Part shown: in pieces, positions 35,993 through 47,632 of the stretch
Numbering within the stretch: the stretch's first letter is position 1
Layout of the letters: every line of letters begins with the position of its first letter
Source of the DNA: Pleurostoma richardsiae
Taxonomy: Eukaryota; Ascomycota; Sordariomycetes; Calosphaeriales; Pleurostomataceae
Direction of reading: 5' to 3'
DNA length: 64,000 nt
NCBI GenBank assembly: GCA_030052745.1
Contig: JANBVO010000062.1
Location: 62,001 to 126,000 of the forward strand
Notes under the pieces: model-generated
Told to the model about the DNA's origin: nothing
Databases searched by the model: none
What the model saw: the letters and a program-made list of their open reading frames with translations, nothing else
Made by a program: the position numbers and the translations under genes

Positions 35993-38900
35993 GCGCTGCC
36001 TTGGCCTTTGGCTCTCACACCGGCCTGTCTCCAGTGCTGTGTCACTCTTTTGATCGTGGAGTCTTGCGTCGCAGATTTTATTTTCTACTGGGCGTTCGGA
36101 TATGTCTGGTTCGGAGAGGCGTTTGCTAGAGACGCGGACCGCTGCCGTATCGGCAGGGTAATGTACATCTGCTCTTCTTAACGGCTCTAGGCCGTTGATG
36201 GGCCGCCACGGTCCTTACCTGTGTAATATATACGGATGGTTCTCTTTAATGGCCGTGTCTTAAGCTCTCTTGGGAAGATGAGTATCTCTGGGAATCAAAA
36301 TGTTTCTTCCAGACAAAGTAGGTCTACCTTTCTCTTCATGTCTCGGGCTCAAGGACCTGGAATCGAAGGTGATCCTCATGACATGGCAGAGCTTCCGTGA
36401 GGCAACAGGCTGCCGGCAAAATCAACAAGCCCAATTGCAATAAGAAGGTCAAATATCCCATAGATAAAGTCAGCTGTGTCCATCGTTGGCACTATATGTC
36501 GTGATGCATTTATTTCACTAGCTAGTAAAGAAACTGAGACCAACAGCCTCTTTAGTGGAAAAGAAGCGGCATAGGATGAGTGACGCCGATCTGTCTCATG
36601 CGACACTTCCCATAAGAGGCAGACCGAGTCTTGGGACGCAGAGAGCGGGATCTCGAGAGATTTTCGATTGACCTGCAATGTCAATCCGAACACCCGCCGG
36701 TAGACACGCACAGAAAGAACATGACAGTTGTCGATTTCCAAATGCTCTCGTTTGAGCTGGTAGGAATCCTCAAATTATCGGACTTTTGAGCCCAAAAATG
36801 TACTTGTGACGAAGCCTTAATACCTGACGAGGAGTTGGGACGACCTTGACCTCATTGGCGCTGGCTGGAAGGAGTCTCTCTTCGGGATTTCGAGGCAGGC
36901 TTGTCAAACTGTGCTCGCTGCTGCTGATACAGGCCAAGCAGGTGTTTCTTCCTCCTCGTGCATTCGGCCACAGAGAGAAGCAAAGGGCGGCATGGAGCTG
37001 GCGTCCTGCAGAAGCAATGCAACGTCCAAGGGTCCTGGAGACTGCATTGACGCAGGTGAGCCACAACCCCACAGCGGCAAAGCGACAGCTTTCTCGAGCC
37101 GTAGATAGGTGAGAATAAAAGGAGGCTTGAGCGCAAGTCCTGTTCCGAACGATGCAGCCGCTCCGAGAAGCACCATCTGATCCCCAAGGTGGCCGGTCAT
37201 GCTGTCGCGTGTCTCCCTCTCAAGGCCACGTTCGTTCCAGCGGAATAGACAAGGGTTAAAAGGAACTTGAGCCTTTCCGTGCCTTCGGATGGCGTCCGCC
37301 ACGCCAGCTCACGGGCAAGAGCGAGCAGCTTGGTTCCTAGGAACCAATGGCCGGGCACATCCCGGCCAGGATCGGCGGCCAATCGCTGGTTCTGTCTGGT
37401 TTCGGCTGGTCTGCGCTTTGCTGGATGACCTGGTTGGCATCGCTGGCGGGGATGAGCTGGCACTGGCCAAGTCATGCATCGATCTGATCAAGCATTGGGT
37501 GGTGGGATGGAAAAGGGGGTGCCGGCGTGGTGGGGCCGGGACTGTGACTGGCAGGAAAAGCACCCATTCTGAAACACGGAAGTCCTGGTCAGGTACCTGT
37601 CTGTTGACGTTTAGCAATTGAGGAGATCTTGACTCTGCATCTGACTTTGAGGTCATTGATCTTCTCGGGTTCGGCAGTACGTCGGTCGCGAGAGGCGTTG
37701 CGCGAGATGGGCTCGGGAGACAGAGAGATGGGCCCTTTGCACTCCCGAGAAGACGCTCAATAGGCCGCGACCATTAGAGTCTCACCAGAGCGCGGTTCCC
37801 GTCCCGCATTAAGGGCTGGCGAGGGTAGGACGGTGCGACAAGTGAGAAACGTCGGGACGAGAGAAACCTCGCCGGATGCACGCACAGGTAGGTAAGCTAA
37901 ATACCTTAGCTAAGTACCTAAGGTAGGTAAGCAAGGTGCCCAGGTACCTAGGTAGGCACTCCTACAGGCACAAAGTGCTTGGCGTCGAAGTTGAGGCTCT
38001 GGGGACTTCAGATGAAGGGGTAGTCGAGGGAGAGGCACGACGTGTTAAATAGACATCCAAGTCAAATGCCGGATCCAGAATTTGCGCGCGACTCCCTACG
38101 AGGCAGCGGCGACTGAGTCCCGCCCCCGGCATCCGACTACGTGATGTACTGTACCTTGACCCGCATGGGAGCACCTACTACTATGTGGACACCGTAGGCA
38201 ATATCTGGATCGGTTATGATAGCAGCACCCAATATCACGGACAGGCAGCCAGTGACGATGCAGAGCCACCTCGATATCATGACCCCAAGACGGGCAACAA
38301 GGGACCTACAGTCCGCTCGTCGTCCCGAGAGGGGGCGGGGTCAGGAAAGACAGACAAAGACGCGGGTGTTGTTGTCTTGACGTGCAAGTATCTTGCACGT
38401 ACACCTTTCCGCCCTCGAAAATATTCCTCTCCAGATCGCGTGCATCCCACAGCAGCATACAGTACAACTGAACAGCCTCATCCGGAACCCAGACTCTTGG
38501 GAAGAAGCTCGCTCGTCCGCCTGCAGCTGCTTGTTTTTAGTGACTTCACTAGTACCTTAGCTGCGGCAGCCACCTCACACGAAGCGCCTCTCCGCTGAGC
38601 TAGCCCTGGTGACAAGCCGTTGGGCGTGAGCCAGTTGGCAAGGCTGCTCCAGCATCGGGCGCCGCTCACGTCCTCCAATTTTACTTCAAAGAGACGGCTA
38701 GTTTCTCTCTGCACGACGCCAAGTATTGGTCTGTCCAGAGCCTCTTGTGACGCCAGCTCTCTTGTGTGCCTCCCGCATGCGACCGAAGCATTTCTCGGGA
38801 ATCTCGTCTCGCACCTCGCTCCACGGCGACCACAGACTCCCGACTTATTCCTCGTTTGAAACCGGTCCCGAGATACAAGTCGGGTACAGAGGCAGATTGG

Positions 38901-39498
38901 CTGGTGCAGCTGCCGGGGTTGCCATTTTCAGGGCCCATTGGCAGATTGGGCAGAGACTCAAGAGAGACTTGGGAGACCCCTGCCAGCTTGCTCGTCCGTT
39001 TCGGTCTTCCTATTCCTGCTCGACCTTAATTACATTATTGAGCCCACCACCACGCCAAAAGCCCGCTTCACCAAAACGGGACCTCGTCGTCTTGGATGTG
39101 TAGCCCCTGAGATCCAGAACCAGCTTCTTTCCCTCTTGAAAGCTCTCTTGGGCAGCATCGCCAAACTCCTCTCTCTAACCCCCGCTCCCCGTCTTTCAGG
39201 ACTATCTTCTGCTTTTGGTTGTTTGTGACGCTTCGATACCACTTCGGGCTTCTACTTGTTCCTTTATCGAGCCTTTTAATTACCTTTCATCACAGCCGGC
39301 ACACTCGAGATCGGCCTTGCTCCTGCTTGTTTTCAATATCCCACGCCGCCATTCTTTTCCTGCCCCATTACCGCTTCGCGACCAAACCCTTCCAGCGCAA
39401 AAAGCGACAAACGCGCCGAGCTTCCATTCTACCGCCATTCCTACGAATGTCTCACGACTAGCGACCGATTTTGCGATTTGCGATTCGGCCGAGTCAAC
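35993..39498. other. 3.5 kb intergenic region
   Basis: No convincing gene. The longest open frames are about 140 codons and look random. 39000-39498 is C/T-rich and likely the leader of the Msb1-domain gene. An AGGTA-type repeat patch at 37886-37957 is the only structured element I can see. Confidence 0.4.
37886..37957. repeat. AGGTACCT-type repeat patch 2
   Basis: A 72-base stretch built almost entirely of AGGTA/TACCT words. The 12-mer AGGTAGGTAAGC occurs exactly at 37886-37897 and 37921-37932. CAGGTACCTAGGTAGG closes the patch and contains the palindromes GGTACC and CCTAGG. Several segments can base-pair with each other. Noncoding, with no gene within 1.5 kb. Confidence 0.8.
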
Positions 39499-42400
39499 AT
39501 GCCCAGCCTATTTTCCCGCTTCAAGGGCAGGGACGGCCCCAAGAGGTCCAAGAAGAACGGCAACCTCGACCACCTCACAAACCAGCTGCCTGCGAAGCCG
39601 CGATGGGAAGACGCGTATGCGCGGACGACAGTAGAGCCAGAGGAGATCCAGCAGCTCGTCAGACAATGCACCAAAGAGCTGAAGCTTAGAGGTATGACAT
39701 CAATCTCGCTACTCCTGCAACCTTCCACCGCCACATGTCGGCTCTCCCGCGCGCCTTTGGTGGTACTGCAGCTAATCAAGGTCCAATGCATCAAGCGCTC
39801 GATCACCCCTTTCTCTTGCTACCCTTCCGACCGACTTCAGATCCCAGCGCCGTGCGGACGTTCATACGTCACTTTTTCGACAATGGGAACCTTCGCGGCG
39901 ATGTTCTCGCTCAAGAGCTACGGATGACCGAGCCAATGGTTTGTTTGCCTCCCAAAGCGAGCGGAACAGAGCAACTAATGGCCATCCTAGGTCATCTCGG
40001 GCGTGATCAAATGGTGCTGGAGCAGACTAGAAGGCGGTGTGGTGGGCTGGGACGCCTACGAGCTGTTCAAGGTTGGAGAGCAAGGTACGCGACAACAAGC
40101 GCAACAGACGCGATCGACGAAAAAGAATGAGGCGCTGACGTGTATAATTGTAGATTCGAACATGGCGCGCGATTCATTCAATACTTTTATTCCCCTGAGT
40201 GTCGAGAACGAGGCGCGCTCCAGCATCATATTCGACTTCTTCGAGCTTTTAGCGGCGATTGCCGCGCACGGCAAGATGAACGGCTTTGGGGGTCGCAAAC
40301 TGTCGCGAATGGCAGGCTGGTGGGCCTTTGAGCACAAAGACACCGGCGACGGCTTCGAAGGTGGCTACAAGGCCTGGCTCGCGTCAGTAGAGGCCCGCCC
40401 CGAACCTTGATTGATTTGAGGCTAATTGCTATCAGCGCCGCGGATGCCACTAGTCACCTCTTCTTCGCCTATCTGCGCTCCTTGGCCCCTCAGCCGAGCC
40501 GCAGTGGCATCTCCATGCTCCCCATGTCCCTGCAGAAGCTACTACAGGAGACCGAGTACCCTCCCATGAGACCGGCGTTGATGCAGTCCTCGACGAACAA
40601 GGTCATCATGATTGTCGACACGGTCTCTCCCACCCCCTTTGCTCTCCTGCGACGCGGAAACCACTTCCAGTATCGCGATGAAGACAGGGCACTGCGAGAG
40701 TTCTCGGAGTATGAGGACCCGGTTCAGGCGCTGACAGAGGAGTGCCGTAGGGTTCTCAAAGCTGTCTCCGCTGCTAACCAGACCCAGGCAGTGTCTAGCT
40801 CTAAGCACTCGACAAGTCTCCGCGATGCGTCCTGGTCGCGGTTCGAAGACATTGGCTTTACAAGCCCTCTGGACGAGGAGGACGAAGAAGACGAGGCCCA
40901 ACAGGTTGCGCAGCGTCGCGTGGGTCTTAGAACGACTCCTTCGAGCGGCGCGAACCTGGGCAGGCCTACGACTCCGTCCTGGGCCGATTTCTTGTCTTCG
41001 GGCTTCGTCGACGACTCCCCCAACAGTCCTTCAAACCTCCTGCTCCCACCGGATAAGATCTTGCCCCCGATAGATACGACAGTACGCCAACGCAGCTCTC
41101 AATCGCACAGGCCGAGGCTGGAGCACCAGCAGCAGCTTGAGCCAGGAGAGCTTGCTAGTATCACAAAGTTCGACCTGGACGATGCATTCTGGTGGGTCTG
41201 GATGACGAGTCTAGCCCCCGAGGAGACCCCGGGCAGGAAATCCGCGTTCGGTCGGTGCGCCGTTGTTGAGACTGTGATCCGCACCGGCCGCTGGCTCGTG
41301 ATGGAGGAAATGGTTAAAGGCGCGGCACCCGAGCCTCAGGAAGGCGCTTACATCGCTGAGAAGAAGAGCTTCTTCAGCTGGACGCGACGCGGCAAGGGTA
41401 TTTCCCGGCGAAAGTCCACTGGCAAGCATGCTCTGGACAAGGGCGAGAGCGGCATGCTGAAACCTAGTGCGACTATGGGCTTTAGCAAGACTAGCATCGG
41501 CCCCGACCAGCAGGCCAAGATACAAGCCGCAGCGCAACGGCTTCAAGCAAAGCAGCAGCAAGAGAGACTGATGGCGGCGCAGAGCCCAAGCCCAGGACGT
41601 CGGGGTAGAACCGACATGGATCTGATGGCGGAGAAGACAAACAGCGTAATGACGCTCCAGCCCGTGATTATGAGCGAGGCATCTCCAGCCATGAAATGGG
41701 CGAACAAGTATGACAAGGACGCCATCCGGGAGGCTTACTTGGCGAATCAAAACGCAGGACGCGGAATTGCTCAGCCTCTGCCGACGAATGGCGGGCAGTT
41801 GACTCCTACGGCGAACGGCCACGAGCTGCGACCAGCACCCCCTGCTAAGTCGCCGTCGTTACGGCCACAGCCATCACCTTCCATCCAGCCTTTGTCACCC
41901 ATCTCTCGGGTGGAGCCGGAGGAAGAGCGACGGCACTTGTCAGACAAGGCTGTTGAGGCACCCAATGACTTGCACCCCGCGGAGAGGTCGGGTGCTCCAG
42001 GCAGAAGCTCCCCGCTGCCCCCGCCAAAGGACGAGCCGAAGAGCGTCGAGATCCCACGCGAAAACATGCTGTCTCCCGAACCCGACCTGAGCCCCGAAAG
42101 CAAGAAGCAGCAGAAGAAGCTCCACAAGGAGGTCAAGGATAAAGACAAGCAGGGTGGGCTGAGGAAACTCTTCGGCCGGAACAAGAACCGACAATCGAAA
42201 CTCCCAGAGAACGCGGCTGCGGATTTGAACGGGATGCTGGCCCAAGCACCCGCACCTGCTCCTGAGCCCGAGCCCGAGCCAGCACAGCCGGAGCCGCCTG
42301 TAGAGAAGCCCGCTCTGGAACGCCAAGAGACTCAGTTCGTGACGCCCATGGAGGAACCGTCCAACACCATGGCGCCCGTCCAGACGCCGCTCAACCCCAC

Positions 42401-42935
42401 GGGACCTGAACGCTCATATGAGCCCTCCGTCACAGAGTCTCGCGTTGACACCGCCGATGCCCTCGAGGCTCATCACGAGTTCTCTCGATTCGACCAGGGC
42501 CCGCTGGCGGACCAGCCGGCGTTTGCTCCCGCAGAAGACTCCGATAATGATACCGAAGACGCCATCCCACCTCCGATCGCCAGACATCGGGACTCATCGC
42601 CTACACCCGAGCCTCCGGTGGACCAGAAGCCGGTTGCACCCGCACAGGACCGGTGGGCGCAGATCCGCAAGAACGCCGCTGAGCGAGCGGCACAGAGGCA
42701 GAGCGAGGAGCAGAGCCGTGGAGGATACAGCAAGACCACTGATGATGGCGATGATACCAGCGGTGAAGAGAGTGAGTGTTAACATTGGCTTCGTATTACG
42801 GGATGAGCGCATGCTGACCATCTGACAGCCATCGAATCGCGTGTTGCTCGGATCAAGGCCCGCGTGGCTGAACTGACGGGTAACATGGAGGGAACCAGCA
42901 GCCCTGGAAACCGAACCCCTCCTAGCCGTCGCTAG
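39499..42935 (+). CDS. Msb1/Mug8-domain polarity protein
   Basis: Large cytosolic protein with the fungal Msb1/Mug8 domain, a RhoGAP-related fold tied to Cdc42/Rho1 signalling, bud-site or hyphal-tip polarity and cell-wall synthesis. Six exons: 39499-39691, 39796-39938, 39991-40084, 40154-40382, 40436-42771 and 42829-42935. They give 1033 residues and all joins are in phase. The conserved domain (about residues 65-370) includes FLLLPFRP, the RTFIRHFFDNG block, VISGVIKWCWSRL and GGVVGWDAYELF. The rest is low complexity: Pro/Gln-rich segments, a Lys-rich KKQQKKLHKEVKDKDK helix (about residue 800) and a Pro-Glu repeat (PEPEPEPAQPEP). For intron 1 I chose the AAG acceptor at 39795, which lies 20 bases after a CTAAT branch site and gives the expected LRALD. 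A CAG at 39771 would add eight residues. It converges with the RBR ligase gene. Confidence 0.88.
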
Positions 42936-44280
42936 TTGCAGTCTTCGGTCACCAAGAGCGCTCGTTCGCAGTGAGATATTGGTGGAGGAGTTTTCTTGAC
43001 CTTGGCCTCGCTAGGCATTGAGGCAATGCGCGTACCATTGACATTTCTCCCACAACAACTTCGACGTCAACCAGTCCACAGGGCAGCACTCTGCCTCTTT
43101 TTTCGAAACCCCTAAGCCTAATCGCACGCTCACTGTCGGCGCGCATCTCCACACAAATACCATTTTCGCTTCTTGCCAACGTTTAAGATGATACCACTAG
43201 AAAAGTTGCTTTTTCACCTCCCAGTCGAGCAAGCAAGCAAGCAAATGCCGAAACCCTGCGCACAGTTTTCATGCGGCTGATTTTCGCCGTCCTTTCTTCC
43301 TCTACTCGAGCAAATGTCCAGACCAGGACCGTCCATGTCATGTCTATTCTAATCTTCGAGAGGGCCGCCGGGGCCGTTGGATCAAACTTCGCTTGTGGGG
43401 GAGATGTCGCCTGCGGCCTGTTTTGATGGGAAGTTGAGGGATCTGGTTAGCAGTCGAGAGAATCAGAACATAGCTTGGAATCTAGCCACCCGTCCATGAT
43501 TTTACTTGAGAGTACCTCGTATCCTGTACTCATACCTGATCCCGGGCCCTGCCACGTTGCTGTTGTCGACTTGTCTTAGCCCACGACTGCTCCCCTACCG
43601 TCCAGCTCTCCTACAAAGTGATCACCAGCAGAAAACGTCATCCAATGTCCCAGCTAACCCAATGGTGCCCTATTGTACGACGGTCGCCAATTCCACAATC
43701 TAGTACAGCATTCAGAGAGGAGGGGTAGGACAAATACGATCTTTCTTGATGTGAACAGATTTGCCGTAGGAATAGCACTGCTTAACGTGTTTCTTGGCTG
43801 GAGGCTCCTGATTGCTGCTCATGGCAGGGCTTAGCCCCTTCTCTCAGACGGTGTTGATACTGTAGGTTGCATCACTGCCAACTTGGCCATGTCCCGTTTA
43901 CCCGTGTCGGAAACCGAAGGCAAGTCGACTCCAGGACTGTCCGCTGGCTCATACATGCTTCCATATGTACTCAAGCTTCTATCATTCCATTTCTAAGTGT
44001 CGTCTTGAGACACGCGTCTATCAGTGCTCAGAGGTCTAGGTAGAGATTCGCGGGATGTCTATCTTCCTGATAGCGACACATCTCGCGTCGCCAGGGAATA
44101 TTAGTTGTGAGATGAGAGCGGGTGTATCTACGCCACTGCTACCGTAACGCCCATTCTAATTGCTGCTGCCCGGCCGCTTCTCATCTTCATTTTCTGCCCT
44201 CCTGGACGCTGTCGTCCATTTTGGTCGACGGTGGGCTACGGGAAGAAGAACTCCTTGTCGTGTTATTATACACAAGTGAG
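42936..44280. other. convergent 3' spacer
   Basis: About 1.3 kb between the Msb1-domain gene and the RBR ligase gene. It contains a short (AAGC)n run at 43229-43245. The 44128-44235 part could be a further 3' exon of the ligase gene (see that entry). I see no independent gene. Confidence 0.4.
43229..43245. repeat. (GCAA)4 microsatellite
   Basis: Four tandem GCAA units in a noncoding 3' spacer. Confidence 0.85.
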
Positions 44281-46371
44281 CTAGCAAAGAGGAGTTGGCA
44301 GACTCACTTGATTGCCATCGTGGTCTGCCGGTCCAGGCTCGGCGTAGTAGGGCTGCTGACCCTGCTGGTGTTCCGGCAGAAGAAGTATTGGCTGGGGTCG
44401 TTGGTTGGCGCCTGATATCAAGTCAGAATGCAAAGGACCGTCGAGATTCAGCCCTCTGACGAAGGCTTCCTCCGGGACATCGTTCTTCGCTTTCCGTCTT
44501 CGGCCGTCATGTCCGCTTCCCAAATGATAGAAAAGTCTTCCGTCGCAGCATTCTCCTCGCCATTTCCCCGAAGTGGCTCTAAGAGAACATTGTCACTCAC
44601 CATACTGGTTGTAGTCCACAGGCACGAGGACGAGGGGCACCGCCGGCAAGCCCGCAATCTGGTATGGCGCCCTCGGGAACGCGATGCGCGGAATCTGTTG
44701 CTCCTGCCGCAAGGGCTGTTGCATGACAGGGACGTAGCCTACAACCCCCGGTTGGAACTCGATATACTGCTGCGGGTAGTAGACAGCCTGCGGGAAAGCG
44801 TTATCTTCATGGACCATCGCGGGTGGCACAAGTCGGTAAACGGGGCCGATCTCCTCTATCTGCACCGGCTGTTGCTGCTGAGCAGCCGCCTCACCTATCA
44901 CGGCCGGCCATGGTACTCGTATCACCCCCGGTGGCTCACCCTGGGCAATGATGCCCTCTTCCTGAGGTACATGTTGCTCAGCGAGCCTGTAGAACGGCTC
45001 ATACATGTCCCGCATCCCTATTCGAGGGTCCGCCGGAGGTCCGCCGGGGAGGCCAACACCACCAGGGAAGAAAGCGGGAGGAGGTTCCGGGAACTCTTCT
45101 CCAACGAGCCGAGCGTCTGGCCTTGGGGCCGGATCTCCCGGCCGGTGTGCCCCAATCTGGCCCTCGACTCGCGGCCTCTGCGCTGGGTTTCCGGAGGCCG
45201 GCCGGCCGCCGTATACGGGGCAGAGGCACGTCTTCCACCCGGCGCCGCAGAGGTGGCAATAGTGCCAGCCGCATCGGCATCTATATGTAGGAACGGATGC
45301 GCGCCTCATCTCCCGCCTTATCCATCGGCTCAGGGACCGTAGGCAGGCAGGAGAGGAGGGCAGGCATCACATCCTACAAGTCAGCAACCCCAATCCCATA
45401 GTGAGAAAAGGGGTACGGGAATAGCAGACAACCTACGTGATATGATTACACCCTGCCTCCAGCGACACAACGCTGTTGCACCGCCCGCAGCTCGACCACC
45501 CGTGCATCTCCATCGTCCGCCTCAGCCGTTCCGCCTCGCTGTTTTCCGGACACGGCCCGGTCCCGTGCGCCTCCGTCCCGCACAGCGCGCAAGTCTGCTG
45601 CCCGCACGCCTCGCACGCTGCTACCACCGCTGCGCCTCTTCTTCTTCGCCTTGTCCTGCCGGAACCGGCGCTGTCCGCCTCCCAGACCTCCGAGTGCCTC
45701 CGCGCGGGTATGAACAGCCCGCACGCGGCGTTGCTGCAGTACACTCTGCGGGGCGCGGCCATCTCCTCGGCCCGGGCCCGCCAGCGTTCTAGGAGGAGCT
45801 CCGGACGCGCCGCACCGGCCATGCCACCGCTCTCAGGACTACCAGTGGTGGAAGCCGTTTCGGGATGGAGGTCCGCCCAGCGCACGGCGGCCTCGGAGAG
45901 AGGGGCGCAGCACCGCGGCGGCCAGCTGGCCTCGTCGCGGAGACCGGAGCGGATCATGTGCGCGATGCAGGCGCGGCAGTAGCGGTGCCCGCAGGGGAGG
46001 GTGGTCATGAGGCGGCTGGTGGTGATGCAGGCGGCGCAGGGGCCACGGTCACTGTCTCTAATATCACTCTCGTCGTCTAAGCTCTCTGTCGCCGTGGCAG
46101 AGGCTCTCTGTTCGGTAGGGCCTTGACCCCTGCGGTTGGATTGACGTCCACTTGCATCTGCTGATAGTGTATGGTGCGGTGAAGGGGAACGATCGGGGAG
46201 CCGCCGACTCGCGGAAGCGCCGTGCTCCGCTGCTTGGAGCTCGAGTGCCGTGAGGGCAAGGTCGCTGATCTCCCTGGGCCCAAGGCCCGGGCCTGGGTGT
46301 TCGAGGTCTAGGAGGCCGTAGCGTAGGAGGAGGTGGAGGATGTCGTCGTCGATCTGCCAGAGAGGATCCAT
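44281..46371 (-). CDS. RBR-type (RING-IBR-RING) E3 ubiquitin ligase
   Basis: Ariadne-like ligase that passes ubiquitin through a RING2 cysteine. The core model has exons 46371-45437 and 45280-44601 plus 44411-44281, for 581 residues. RING1 spans about residues 125-190 and starts CAACITTSRLMTTLPCGHRYC. The IBR follows with CSNAACGLF and CALCGTEAHG. RING2 has CGRCNSVVSLEAGCNHITCRCG, in which the Cys of EAGC is the expected catalytic residue; intron 1 (156 bases) falls inside this motif. The C terminus is Pro/Gln-rich. If the last intron is not removed the frame stops at 44593 (540 residues). I prefer splicing because the frame runs into a perfect GTGAGT donor just before that stop, with a CTGAC branch and CAG acceptor at 44412. 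A second GTGAGT at 44307 may lead to yet another exon ending at 44128. Upstream ATG-less sequence to 46533 is open. Confidence 0.82.
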
Positions 46372-47632
46372 AGGCGACGTCTGTCGAATTGCGGCCGTCC
46401 AAGTCTGATACGGTGAGAATAGCAGATATGAATGGATCCCAACAGAAGTGAGAGGTTGAAATGATGGATCCAGGAGGTAGTACGAGCATCGATCGGCTAT
46501 ATACCTATCTAAAGAGCGGAGGGCGAGCAGCATATGAGGGACTTGGCTGGGAACTCCTGCTTGGTGAAAACAAGAGGAGCTAATATGAAGATGATGCCAC
46601 CACTATGGCCATTCTGCTTTGATGAAGGTTTGCTTCCTAACATTGCTGTGATACCCAGACATAGGAGTCACCGAAGCGTTGTTGGCGACGATTCACCTAT
46701 CGAGTCCCTCGATCAAGTCATCACAGTTCGATGTCTGTGTGAGCATACACGTATGAACAAGCGACTCTCATTTCTCTGTTCTTTTAGAGGTACTATGACG
46801 AGTACTGAACAGTCAGCATATACTCACGGCGACGACGATGTATTGTCTACTCATTTGACAAGCGCACGACAAGAATAGAAAAAGAATGGCCCTGACGAGC
46901 TCATAAGAGCCAATGGTAGACCTCAGCATCGTGTCCTAAGGACAGCAAGCAGCACCTATTCATGTAGTGAGGATGGAGGGTTTGATTCTAATCTGTGTCC
47001 TGATCTTCAGCTCTTTGCCAGATCTCCCTCCTTCTCATCAACAAGTGTACACGCGTAGCGATATGAGTGAACGAACAGCAGGTCGTTTATTGTCTTACTT
47101 TACTTACTCTCCTACTCTACTTACACGGCGACCTTGAGCGCGTTTGTATAACATTGAAAGCAGCAGCACGCCTAGCATAACTAGTGCAAGGAGGTATTGA
47201 GAGCTAGAGCAGAATACCTCAAAGCACTCGAAGAGGAAATAGAGTTTAGATCCTTTGTGGCCACGAGGTATAGAACCAAGTTTATATTTATTTCAGAGGA
47301 ACCGTGTACGATTACTGCCCGGTATACTCCGCAGTCCCGATGAGCATACAAAATGAAGAGACGCCCTCCCGGAGACCGCCAACCCAGCAGAACGCCTCCC
47401 GGTCTGTCCATAATCTATTGCTGTTGCCCGTGGGCCCGAAGAGAACCAGCCAACCGTAGAAAACCCTTTCATGTTTATGTTCCCTTGACCGAATAATTCC
47501 AAACAAAAACAAGACAGTATGTGACGATAGGGAGCTGGAATTTTGTGTAATCTATTATATACTGTCATTAAAGGGAAGAGATAGCAAGACGTAGAGACAT
47601 CACAAGGAAGTTTCAGTTCCGCCTTGGAGCTA
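46372..47632. other. spacer upstream of the RBR ligase gene
   Basis: 1.26 kb between the RBR start and the WSC gene stop. The half near 47000-47600 is AT-rich and suits a 3' end. Repeated TTACT/CTACT words lie at 47092-47125. No gene is supported. Confidence 0.4.

Noticed and set aside
36376-36741. 121-codon minus-strand frame with hydrophobic C terminus
   Set aside because: No homologue recognised, no splice signals and the frame ends randomly. Not enough to call a gene.
44428-45342. 304-codon + strand frame opposite the RBR ligase gene
   Set aside because: Antisense of RING2 and the Pro/Gln-rich tail. No independent motif.
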